Of a stretch of DNA of 7,237 nucleotides, positions 1 to 6,961 are shown piece after piece. Below the pieces are notes generated by a model, which saw only the letters and a list, made by a program, of their open reading frames with translations, did not search any database and was not told the origin of the DNA. This DNA comes from VGRW01 sp041498295 (GTDB lineage Bacteria; Myxococcota_A; UBA9160; SZUA-336): assembly GCA_041498295.1 (NCBI GenBank), contig JBGQIB010000187.1, positions 1 to 7,237 on the forward strand. Direction: 5' to 3'. The translations under genes and the position numbers were made by a program. Within the stretch, counting starts at the first letter, position 1. The number at the start of each line of letters is the position of its first letter.

Positions 1-3000
1 CTCGACGCCGCGCTCGCCCGCATCCTGCCGGAGCTCGACGGCGCCTCCGACACACTCGGCAGCGCGCCCACGATGAGCGTCGAACAGCTCGCCGACGAAG
101 GCCGCGCGCTCGCGGCGGTCGCCAGCGACGAGCTCGCGCGCGCTTGGCGCGCGCTGGACGGTGACGAGTCACCCCTCGCGCAAGCCCTGCGCGCGCGCAT
201 CGAGACGCGCGCCGTCGCAGCCGACTTCTCCGCCGCGGAGCGCGTCCGGCTGCGCAGCGCGCGCGGCGAGGAGACTTCGAGCGACATCGCGACCAAGAAG
301 CTCCTGACCGACGCCGCGCGCGCGCTCGACGCGCCCGACCGCCCGATGGACCCGCGCCTTGCGCTCGCCGCTGGCGAGATCCGGCTCGGCCGCGGAGACG
401 CGGAGGCAGCCCGCCCGTATCTGGAAAAAGCGGTCGCGCTCGCGCCGCAGAACCCGGACGCGCAGATCGCCTACGGCCGCAGCTTGGCGCTACTCGGCGA
501 CGACACACACGCGCAGCAGGCGTTCGAGCGCGCGTCGGAGCTCGAGCCCGCGTCCGGGCGCGCGCTCGAGGAGCTGGCGCAGCTGCAAGCACACGAGCCC
601 GTGCGCGCCTCGGCTCTCCTCCTGGGCGCGGGCGAGCACGCGGCGCGCGGCCTGGACCTACACCAGGCGTTGTCGGACTTCGCGCGCGCCGCGCAGCTCG
701 ATGCGCACTCGGCGGCGCTCGAGCGCGACCGACTCGGGCGCCTGCACGCGGAGCTCGCGGATCCCGAGCAGGCGCGCGCGAGCTGGCGCGACGCGATCAC
801 CTCGGGCGGCGCGACGCGGGCGCGTTTGCTTGGGGTCGCGCGCGCGAGCCGCGCGCTCGGCGACGGCGACGCCGCGGAAGCCGCGCTGCAGCAGGCGCTC
901 GCGATCGACCCCGCGGCGCCCGGCGCGGCTCGCGACCTGGGCGCGCTCTACCGCGAAGCAGGCCGGCGCGACGAAGCCCGACCGCTACTCGAGCGCGCGC
1001 TCGCACAGGACGCGGCCGACGCTGACGCGAAGCTCGAGCTCGCGCGCCTGCACGCGAGCGCCGGCGAGAACGACGCCGCACTCGTCCTGCTGCAAGCCGT
1101 CGAGCTCGCGCGCGGTACTGCGCCCGCGCAGCTCGAGCTGCGCGCGCAGATACTCGGCGCGAGCGGTGACGCAGCGGGTGCACGCGCGGCGCTGGAGCGC
1201 GCGGTCGACCTGGACCCGATCGATCCCGAGCTGCGCCTCGCGCTGGCCGAGCGCGCCGAGGCGCTCGGCGACGCGCCGACCGCCCGCCTCGAACGCGAGC
1301 GCGCGGCCCTACTCGCGGACGCGTCGCCCGCCGAAGCTGCCCGGGCCGCCTCGCCCGATGCCGCCGCGGACTTCGCGGGAATCGACGAGTCACTGGTCAA
1401 GCTGGCGCTGAGCTTCGGCGCCGTTCCCACGGACACTGGCCGCGTGATTTTCGTCGGCGTGCGCGAGACAGCGACCCTGCGCGAGCAGGCGCTCGACTTC
1501 CTGCGCCCCAGGGTCCCCGACCTCAGAAAACTGGAGCGCGGCTTGCGGCGCGTCTTCGAGTCACAGTACGCGCTCGCGAGCCCGGCCGAGCTCGCGAAGG
1601 CGCTCGACAACGTCGCGACCGCGGGCGCGCTCGATCGCCTCTATCGCTTCGAGAGCCAGCGCTCGCTCGACGCGGACGCGGCGATCGAGCTGAACCTCGC
1701 GCTCGGCGGCGACGCGCTCTTTCTCGCCCGGCTCCAGCGCCGTCCCGGCCCGAGCGCGGGAACCGCGGTGAGCTGCGGCGCGGACGCGCCTTGGCGGCTC
1801 GAGCTGCGCCAGCTCGCGGGTCGTTCCGCGCCGCGAGCGCGCATTCTGGGCAACGCCGTCTGTCTGTCGCCGCTGGCCGAGGAGTATCTCGTCTGGAACC
1901 CGCGTGCAGCGGCGCTCTACGGAGCCTTCGCATTGCTCGTGCTGCTCGCGGTGCTTCGCGGCTGGGGCAGCATCAGCGTCGTGGTCGAGCTGCCGCCGCA
2001 GACGCGCGCGCTGTTCAGCATCAGCGTCTCGCGGCGCCAGCGAAAGACGGCGCAGACCAAGTCACTGAAGAGCCGCGAGAAGGCGAAGTGGCGCATCGAG
2101 GATGGGCTGCGGCGCATGAACCGCTTCGAGCGGCCGCTGCGCGAGGGCGCGCCGACCTCGTTCCACTGGATCCCCGCGCGGCGCCGCTCGTACTACGTGA
2201 CGGTGCGCGGTCCGCTGCAGAACGCGGACTCCGGCGAGCTGATCGGCGACTTCCTCGAAGAGCAGCTCGTGCGCGTGCGGCGCGGCGAGCGGATCAGCGT
2301 GAAGTTCGACATGCGACCGAAGGAGACGCCGCTCGAGATTCAAGTCACCGGTTCGGCCAAGGGCGCGAGTCACGTCGCGATCGCCCTGCGCGGCAATCCG
2401 CGCTCGCTGCGCTACGTCGCCGACGCGCCGGTGTTCTTGTACGTCAAGCCGGGCCGGCACGTGCTGCTCGTGGGCGCGGGAGATCGCCTGCTCGAGCGCG
2501 TGGTCGAGGTGAAGTCGTTCGACCCGCTGAAGCTGCTGTTCGACCTCTCGCGCGAGACGGGCGCCGTGTTCAGCGGCTCGGCCGCGGCCGTCACCGCGTA
2601 TCTCGAGGGCGACGTCTCGCGAGCCGCCGATGAGCTCGAGCGCGCCGGTCAGGCACAGGCGGCGAGCAAGCTGCGCGCCGACCTGCTGCGTGCGCGCGGC
2701 GACGTCGCCGGTGCGTCGCGTGCGCTCGAGACCGCCGGCGATCTGCGTGGCGCCGCCGAGCTGCGCGCCGCGACGGAGGATCGCGCGGGCGCCGCCGCGC
2801 TCTTCGAGGCGGCCGAGGAATTCGAAAAGGCCGGCGACGCCTATCGCGCGGCCGGAGATTTCGCGTCGGCGTCGCGCGCCTACGAGCGCGCGGGCGAGCT
2901 CGACGACGCGATCGCCTGCTGCAGGCAGGCCGACGACGCCGAGCGCCTGCTCGCGCTCTACGAGAAGAACTCGAGCTACTTCGAGGCCGGTGAGTTGGCC

Positions 3001-4164
3001 GCGAGCTTGAAGCAGGCCGCGCGCGCGATCCACAACCTGGCGCAGGTCGAGGTCTCGGACTCGAGCTACACCGCCGCGTGTCGGCGCCTGGTCGAGCTGC
3101 ACATCGAGCGCGGGCACCTCCCGAACGCGCTGCTGCGCCTCGACGAGCTGCTCGATGCGCAGCGCGATTCGGAGTCGGCTCTGCCGCTGCAAGCGGTGAA
3201 GGCCGAGCTGCTCGAAAAGCTCGGCCGCTTCGATGAGGCCCTCGCGGCGTGGGAGGCGATCGAGGCGCGCGCGCCGAAGTTCCGCGACGCGGCCGAGCGC
3301 GCGGCGGCGCTGCGCGCCAAGCAGCAGCCCGCCCCCGAAGCCGCGGCGGCGACGCCGGCCGCGGATCCGGTCGAGAGCCGCTACGAGATCCAAGAGGAGC
3401 TCGGGCGCGGCGCGATGGGCGTGGTGTACAAGGCGCGCGACAAGCACCTCGGGCGCATCGTCGCGCTGAAGCGACTCACCGAGAACCTGCGCGGCCATCC
3501 GACGGCCATCGCGTTCTTCGAACGCGAGGCGCGCGCCGCGGCCGCGCTCAATCACTCGAACATCGTGACCGTCTACGACGCCGGAAACGAGGCGGGTCAC
3601 TACTTCATCACGATGGAGTTTCTGCAGGGCACGACGCTCGACACGATCCTGCGCGCGCGCGGCGCGATGGCGGCGCCGGTCGCCGCGGCGCTCGGCATGC
3701 AGGTCTGCGCGGGGCTGCAGTACGCGCACGGGGCGCGCATCATCCACCGCGACATCAAGACGGCGAACCTGTTCTACACGCGCGAGCGGACCGTGAAGAT
3801 CATGGACTTCGGGCTCGCGAAGATGGTCGAAGAGGTGCGCAAGGGCGCGACCGTCATCGGCGGCACGCCGTTCTACATGGCGCCCGAGCAGGCCGCGGGT
3901 GACAACGTCGATCAGCGCGCGGACCTGTACGCGCTGGGAGTCACTCTCTTCGAGCTGCTGACGAAGAGCGTTCCGTTCCGCAAGGGCGACGTGACCTTCC
4001 ACCACCGCAACACTCCCGCACCCGACCCGCGCGAGCGCGTCGCGACGATCCCCGCCGCGTTCGCCGAGCTCGTGATGAAGCTGATGCAGAAGTCCCCGGA
4101 CGCGCGCTGCCAGAGCGCGGCAGAGGTCGCGGCCGCATTGCAACCCATCGCGAGTCAGATTTAA
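1..4164 (+). CDS. TPR-rich transmembrane Ser/Thr protein kinase with C-terminal Hanks kinase domain (5' partial)
   Basis: This is probably a membrane-anchored Ser/Thr kinase. The frame is open to base 1 with 23 of 24 upstream codons ending in G or C, and the first ATG (73) has no Shine-Dalgarno, so the true start lies outside. Residues below count from that ATG. Residues 93-415 are TPR-like repeats. Residues 437-608 are an unrecognised domain with two cysteines (568, 597). Residues 612-628 are a hydrophobic membrane segment, followed by a strongly basic stretch that predicts a cytoplasmic C-terminal side. Residues 633-830 are beta-rich, perhaps PEGA-like, and 837-1085 form a second TPR-like helical array. 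The kinase domain spans about 1104-1358 and looks intact: glycine loop GRGAMGVV, VALK lysine 1133, helix-C glutamate 1152, HRD 1225-1227, N1232, DFG 1245-1247 and APE 1270-1272. T1260 and T1265 in the activation loop are likely phosphosites. HRDIKTAN has Thr in place of the usual Pro. The kinase call is firm; the substrate and stimulus are unknown. Confidence 0.93.
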   Translation, partial: LDAALARILPELDGASDTLGSAPTMSVEQLADEGRALAAVASDELARAWRALDGDESPLAQALRARIETRAVAADFSAAERVRLRSARGEETSSDIATKKLLTDAARALDAPDRPMDPRLALAAGEIRLGRGDAEAARPYLEKAVALAPQNPDAQIAYGRSLALLGDDTHAQQAFERASELEPASGRALEELAQLQAHEPVRASALLLGAGEHAARGLDLHQALSDFARAAQLDAHSAALERDRLGRLHAELADPEQARASWRDAITSGGATRARLLGVARASRALGDGDAAEAALQQALAIDPAAPGAARDLGALYREAGRRDEARPLLERALAQDAADADAKLELARLHASAGENDAALVLLQAVELARGTAPAQLELRAQILGASGDAAGARAALERAVDLDPIDPELRLALAERAEALGDAPTARLERERAALLADASPAEAARAASPDAAADFAGIDESLVKLALSFGAVPTDTGRVIFVGVRETATLREQALDFLRPRVPDLRKLERGLRRVFESQYALASPAELAKALDNVATAGALDRLYRFESQRSLDADAAIELNLALGGDALFLARLQRRPGPSAGTAVSCGADAPWRLELRQLAGRSAPRARILGNAVCLSPLAEEYLVWNPRAAALYGAFALLVLLAVLRGWGSISVVVELPPQTRALFSISVSRRQRKTAQTKSLKSREKAKWRIEDGLRRMNRFERPLREGAPTSFHWIPARRRSYYVTVRGPLQNADSGELIGDFLEEQLVRVRRGERISVKFDMRPKETPLEIQVTGSAKGASHVAIALRGNPRSLRYVADAPVFLYVKPGRHVLLVGAGDRLLERVVEVKSFDPLKLLFDLSRETGAVFSGSAAAVTAYLEGDVSRAADELERAGQAQAASKLRADLLRARGDVAGASRALETAGDLRGAAELRAATEDRAGAAALFEAAEEFEKAGDAYRAAGDFASASRAYERAGELDDAIACCRQADDAERLLALYEKNSSYFEAGELAASLKQAARAIHNLAQVEVSDSSYTAACRRLVELHIERGHLPNALLRLDELLDAQRDSESALPLQAVKAELLEKLGRFDEALAAWEAIEARAPKFRDAAERAAALRAKQQPAPEAAAATPAADPVESRYEIQEELGRGAMGVVYKARDKHLGRIVALKRLTENLRGHPTAIAFFEREARAAAALNHSNIVTVYDAGNEAGHYFITMEFLQGTTLDTILRARGAMAAPVAAALGMQVCAGLQYAHGARIIHRDIKTANLFYTRERTVKIMDFGLAKMVEEVRKGATVIGGTPFYMAPEQAAGDNVDQRADLYALGVTLFELLTKSVPFRKGDVTFHHRNTPAPDPRERVATIPAAFAELVMKLMQKSPDARCQSAAEVAAALQPIASQI

Positions 4165-4495
4165 CTTCGTTCGGCTGCGCCTCACTGCGCGCGGCGACGC
4201 CGCTTGCGGACGCGGCTCGGGACGGCCCTCGCCACGCACCCGAGTCAGATTTGACTTCGTTCGGCTGCGCCTCACTGCGCGCGGCGACGCCGCTTGCGGA
4301 CGCGGCTCGGGACGGCCCTCGTCGCGCAACTGCATTCCTTCGTTCGGCTGCGTCTCAATGCGCGCGCCTACGCCCCTTGCCGGCGCGCCTCGGGGCGGCC
4401 CTCGCCACGCACCTGCATTCCTTCGTTCGGCTGAGCCTCACTGCGCGCGGCGACGCCGCTTGCCGGCGCGCCTCGGGACGGCCCTCGCCGCGTGC
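4151..4495. repeat. Four-copy tandem array of a ~75-bp GC-rich repeat
   Basis: Four direct copies of a 75-bp core begin with CTTCGTTCGGCTG at 4165, 4255, 4338 and 4421, giving periods of 90, 83 and 83 bp. Copies 1 and 2 are nearly identical: 4151-4231 against 4241-4321 differ at one base. Copies 3 and 4 share a variant centre (TTGCCGGCGCGCC instead of TTGCGGACGCGG) and copy 3 is the most diverged. The linkers are 15 bp after copy 1 and 8 bp (CTGCATTC) after copies 2 and 3. Cores 1, 2 and 4 contain the inverted repeat GCGGCGACGCCGC (4191-4203 in copy 1), and copies 1-2 add GCCGC/GCGGC with an 8-base loop. No T-run follows, so a classical intrinsic terminator is not evident. The array occupies nearly the whole gap between the kinase and amidohydrolase genes. 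Function is unknown; it may be one site of a dispersed intergenic repeat family. Confidence 0.93.
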
Positions 4496-4524
4496 CTCTC
4501 CGGCAATCGCTCGATGGGATCGGA

Positions 4525-4530
4525 TATGAT
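4525..4530 (+). promoter_or_regulatory. Possible -10 box (TATGAT) for the amidohydrolase gene
   Basis: TATGAT differs from the sigma-70 consensus TATAAT at one base and stands out as AT-rich in GC-rich surroundings. It lies 27 bases before the amidohydrolase start codon, which would give a short leader of about 20 nt. No convincing -35 hexamer is visible 16-18 bases upstream (GGCAAT is the nearest candidate), so this is tentative. Confidence 0.35.
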
Positions 4531-4543
4531 CGCCCCGCCAATC

Positions 4544-4551
4544 GGGGAGGG
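4544..4551 (+). promoter_or_regulatory. Strong ribosome-binding site that fixes the amidohydrolase start
   Basis: GGGGAGGG is a strong Shine-Dalgarno sequence; its GGAGG core ends 7 bases before the ATG at 4558. It rules out the longer open frame beginning at 4492, which would start inside the last tandem repeat. The first Gs also pair perfectly with an upstream CCCCG (4533-4537 with 4543-4547, loop CCAAT), so a small hairpin could mask part of the site if the transcript starts far enough upstream. Confidence 0.85.
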
Positions 4552-4557
4552 AAATCG

Positions 4558-6219
4558 ATGAGCGGCTTCGATCTCGTTCTGCGCAATGCGCGCATCGTGG
4601 ATGGAACCGGTGCGGCTGAGTTCGCCGGCGACGTCGCGATTTCAGGGGATCGCATCGCCGCGCTGGGCAAGGTCACTTCGCCGGGCGCGCGCGAGCTCGA
4701 TCTGCGCGGGCGGGTGGTCGCGCCCGGCTTCATCGACATCCACACGCACTACGATCCGCAGATCTGCTGGGACCGGCTCGCGACCCCGTCGCTCGAGCAC
4801 GGCGTCACGACCGTGGTGATGGGCAACTGCTCGCTGTCACTCGCGCCCGTGCGCCCGGGCGGCGCCAAGAAGCTGGTCGCGATGTTCTCGCGCATCGAGG
4901 ACATCAAGGCGCCGACCTTCGACGCCGGTGTGCCGTTCACGTGGGAGAGCTTCGGCGACTATCTGACACACATCCGTGACGGCCTCGGCCCGAACGTCGG
5001 CGCGCTCGTGGGTCACTCGGCGCTCCGCTACTACGTGATGGGTACCGCTTCGCAGGAGCGCGTCGCGACCGATGCGGAGATCGAGACGATGTGCGCGCTG
5101 CTCGAGGCCGCGATGGCCGCGGGCGCGATCGGTCTCTCGATCTCGTACGTCGACATCGACGAGAACATGGTGCCGGTGCCGAGCCGCTGGGCCGACGAGC
5201 GCGAGAAGACGGCGCTGTGTAAGGCGATGTCAAAGAGCGGGCGCGGCGTGCTGCAGACCGTCCCCTACTTCATCGACATCGAGGAGCAGCTGAAGAACAT
5301 CGCCGAGCTCGGCCGACTCTCGCGCGCCTCCGGCGTGCTGTGCTCGCTCGCGCCGATCGTCTCGAGCCCAGTGAGTGGCGACGCGTGGCGGCGTTCGTTG
5401 AAAGCGCTCGAAGCGGAGCGCGAGCTCGGCGGGCGAGTGTACGCGCAGTCGATGCCGCGCACGTTCGACCTGAACATGCGCCTCTCGGAGACGAGCTTCC
5501 TCCTGTATGGGCTGCCGACCTGGAACCGCTTCATGAGCCTACCGATCGGCGAGCGAATCGCGGCGTTCGGCGACCCAGCGAATCGCAAGACACTCGTCGA
5601 GGAAGGCATGCGCATCGCGCCGCTGCTCATGGCGTCATCGGTCGGGGAGGTATTCTCGGAGGCGAACGGCGCGCTCGCGGGGCGGTCGCTGCTGCAGATC
5701 GCGGGCGAGCGGGGCAAGAGCCTGCCGGACATGATGCTCGACGTGGCGCTCGCGGACGAGCTACAGACCGAGTTCTGCATCCGCGGCGTGATTCACGCCG
5801 ACGTCGACTCGGTCGCCGAGATCCTGTCGCACCCGCTGGTACACATCGGTGCGTCGGACGCCGGCGCGCACATCGCGCAGTTCTGCGGCGCGGGCGATAC
5901 TTGCTACCTGATCGAGCGCTTCGTGCGCGAGCACAAGCGCATGAGCCTGGAGCAGGCCGTGCACCGACTCACGGGCGAGCTCGCGCGCGACTGGGGGATC
6001 GCGGAGCGCGGCGAGATCGCGGTCGGGAAGTTCGCGGACCTCGTCATCTTCGATCCCGAGACGATCGCCCGCGGGCCGGAGCGCTTCGTCCGCGACGTGC
6101 CGGGCGACGCGAATCGCTACGTGCGCGACGCGGTGGGCATCGAGGCGGTGATCGTGAACGGCGAGTTGACCGTGGAGCGCGGGAGATACACCGAGGCCCG
6201 CGCGGGGCGAATCATCTAG
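4558..6219 (+). CDS. Amidohydrolase family protein, D-aminoacylase-like (Amidohydro_3)
   Basis: This 553-residue protein is probably a cytoplasmic metal-dependent hydrolase of the N-acyl-D-amino-acid deacylase group, which cleaves amide bonds of N-acylated amino acids or related compounds; the actual substrate cannot be read from sequence. It opens with the small beta-domain typical of amidohydrolases (MSGFDLVLRNARIVDGTG). The metal motif HTHYD follows at 62-66, then GNC with Cys91 (the bridging cysteine position of D-aminoacylases), GHSALR with His153, and GASDAGAH with Asp434, the likely catalytic acid. The C-terminus returns to the beta-domain (GKFADLVIFDPETI, then EAVIVNGELTVERG). There is no histidine between residues 154 and 412, so the two histidines expected from the barrel middle in classical D-aminoacylases are missing. 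No signal peptide is seen. The ATG at 4558 was chosen for its strong ribosome-binding site. The gene stands alone after the repeat array and its 3' end overlaps the convergent FHA gene by 8 bases. Family call is firm, substrate open. Confidence 0.93.
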   Translation: MSGFDLVLRNARIVDGTGAAEFAGDVAISGDRIAALGKVTSPGARELDLRGRVVAPGFIDIHTHYDPQICWDRLATPSLEHGVTTVVMGNCSLSLAPVRPGGAKKLVAMFSRIEDIKAPTFDAGVPFTWESFGDYLTHIRDGLGPNVGALVGHSALRYYVMGTASQERVATDAEIETMCALLEAAMAAGAIGLSISYVDIDENMVPVPSRWADEREKTALCKAMSKSGRGVLQTVPYFIDIEEQLKNIAELGRLSRASGVLCSLAPIVSSPVSGDAWRRSLKALEAERELGGRVYAQSMPRTFDLNMRLSETSFLLYGLPTWNRFMSLPIGERIAAFGDPANRKTLVEEGMRIAPLLMASSVGEVFSEANGALAGRSLLQIAGERGKSLPDMMLDVALADELQTEFCIRGVIHADVDSVAEILSHPLVHIGASDAGAHIAQFCGAGDTCYLIERFVREHKRMSLEQAVHRLTGELARDWGIAERGEIAVGKFADLVIFDPETIARGPERFVRDVPGDANRYVRDAVGIEAVIVNGELTVERGRYTEARAGRII

Positions 6220-6904
6220 GCAGCTCGGCCTCGTCGATTTGGCGGCTGGCTTCGAGCAGCAGCTCCGTCATCGACATCAAGAGCGTGCGCTCGCGCGGAT
6301 CGGCGCTCGCCTCGAAGCGGAACGAGCCGCGGGTCGCGCCGATGGCGACGAGCGCCGCCTCCATCCCGCGCGCCTTCTCGGTCTCCGCGTGTAGCGGCTG
6401 GCCGTCACCGAGCCAGATGCGCACGGGTCCAGAGTCAGAAGCGATGTCGAGCACACCGCTCTTGTGGCCGAGCTCGAGCATCTGCAGGACGACGAAGATC
6501 GGAATCTCGGAGAGCTCACCGCGAAACATCTCGCGAGCCGACGCCCCTTTCACGAAGACGATCGTCTCGGTGCCGGACGGGTCCGAGAGGAATCCCTCGA
6601 GCGAGCCTTCCACGCGGCAGAACGTGACCGTGCTCGTGCCGACGCCGATCCGGTCGCCCGGCTTCAGCGCGTGTGGACGAGTCACCGGCTGGCCGTTCAC
6701 GAAGGTGCCGTTCTTGCTCCCCAAGTCACGCACGTAGAATTCCGCGCCTTCCGGGTACACCTCCGCGTGTCGCCGCGAGGCCGAATCCGTGATCAACGTG
6801 AGCTCGCAGTCCCGCCCGCGCCCGATCGCGACGCGCGCGGCGGACGTGAGCGGCAGCGGCGCCAGCGGCGGACAAAACAAGAGCGCAGTGCGATCACCGG
6901 GCAT
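6212..6904 (-). CDS. FHA domain protein with C-terminal DUF4388 (PATAN-like) domain
   Basis: This 230-residue protein is probably a cytoplasmic signalling adaptor. Residues 25-98 form an FHA domain, a phosphothreonine-binding module, with the hallmark residues present: GR at 28-29, SRRH at 43-46, GSKNGT at 62-67 and N70. Residues 126-222 match the DUF4388/PATAN-like domain common in deltaproteobacterial regulators (FRGELSEIPIFVVLQMLE, then SGVLDI, GDGQPLHAE and GMEAAL). No membrane segment or signal peptide is seen. The first ATG after the upstream open stretch is used, but no Shine-Dalgarno precedes it. The same frame stays open upstream into a hydroxylase relic, so the exact N-terminus is uncertain; a start close to 6904 is favoured because the FHA fold begins about 20 residues in. 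It may read phosphothreonines made by a Hanks kinase such as the one at the left of the window, although the two genes are not co-transcribed. Confidence 0.9.
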   Translation of the reverse strand: MPGDRTALLFCPPLAPLPLTSAARVAIGRGRDCELTLITDSASRRHAEVYPEGAEFYVRDLGSKNGTFVNGQPVTRPHALKPGDRIGVGTSTVTFCRVEGSLEGFLSDPSGTETIVFVKGASAREMFRGELSEIPIFVVLQMLELGHKSGVLDIASDSGPVRIWLGDGQPLHAETEKARGMEAALVAIGATRGSFRFEASADPRERTLLMSMTELLLEASRQIDEAELPR

Positions 6905-6961
6905 CGCGATCGGAACGGCAGCGCCTTCGCATCGCTTGAGGCGGGTCTGTTCAGAAGGCCG

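Noticed and set aside
4191..4203. Intrinsic terminator at GCGGCGACGCCGC after the kinase gene
   Set aside because: The realistic stem is only about four base pairs with a 5-nt loop, there is no following T-run, and the motif recurs inside each similar repeat unit.
2062..4335. 757-codon minus-strand open frame opposite the kinase gene
   Set aside because: Its product is Arg/Ala-rich with no domain, it lies antisense to an intact kinase domain, and its start is in the tandem repeats. Such long shadows are expected in very GC-rich coding DNA.
4151..4495. CRISPR array
   Set aside because: The units are ~75 bp with near-constant short linkers of 8-15 bp, so there are no unique spacers, and no cas genes are present.
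4251..4561. Short plus-strand open frames across the tandem repeats
   Set aside because: They consist only of translated repeat units. The 83-bp periods are not multiples of three, so the reading is not conserved between copies.
5340..6737. 465-codon plus-strand open frame spanning the end of the amidohydrolase and the FHA gene
   Set aside because: It overlaps two well-supported genes in another frame or strand and gives low-complexity Arg/Ala-rich sequence without recognisable motifs.
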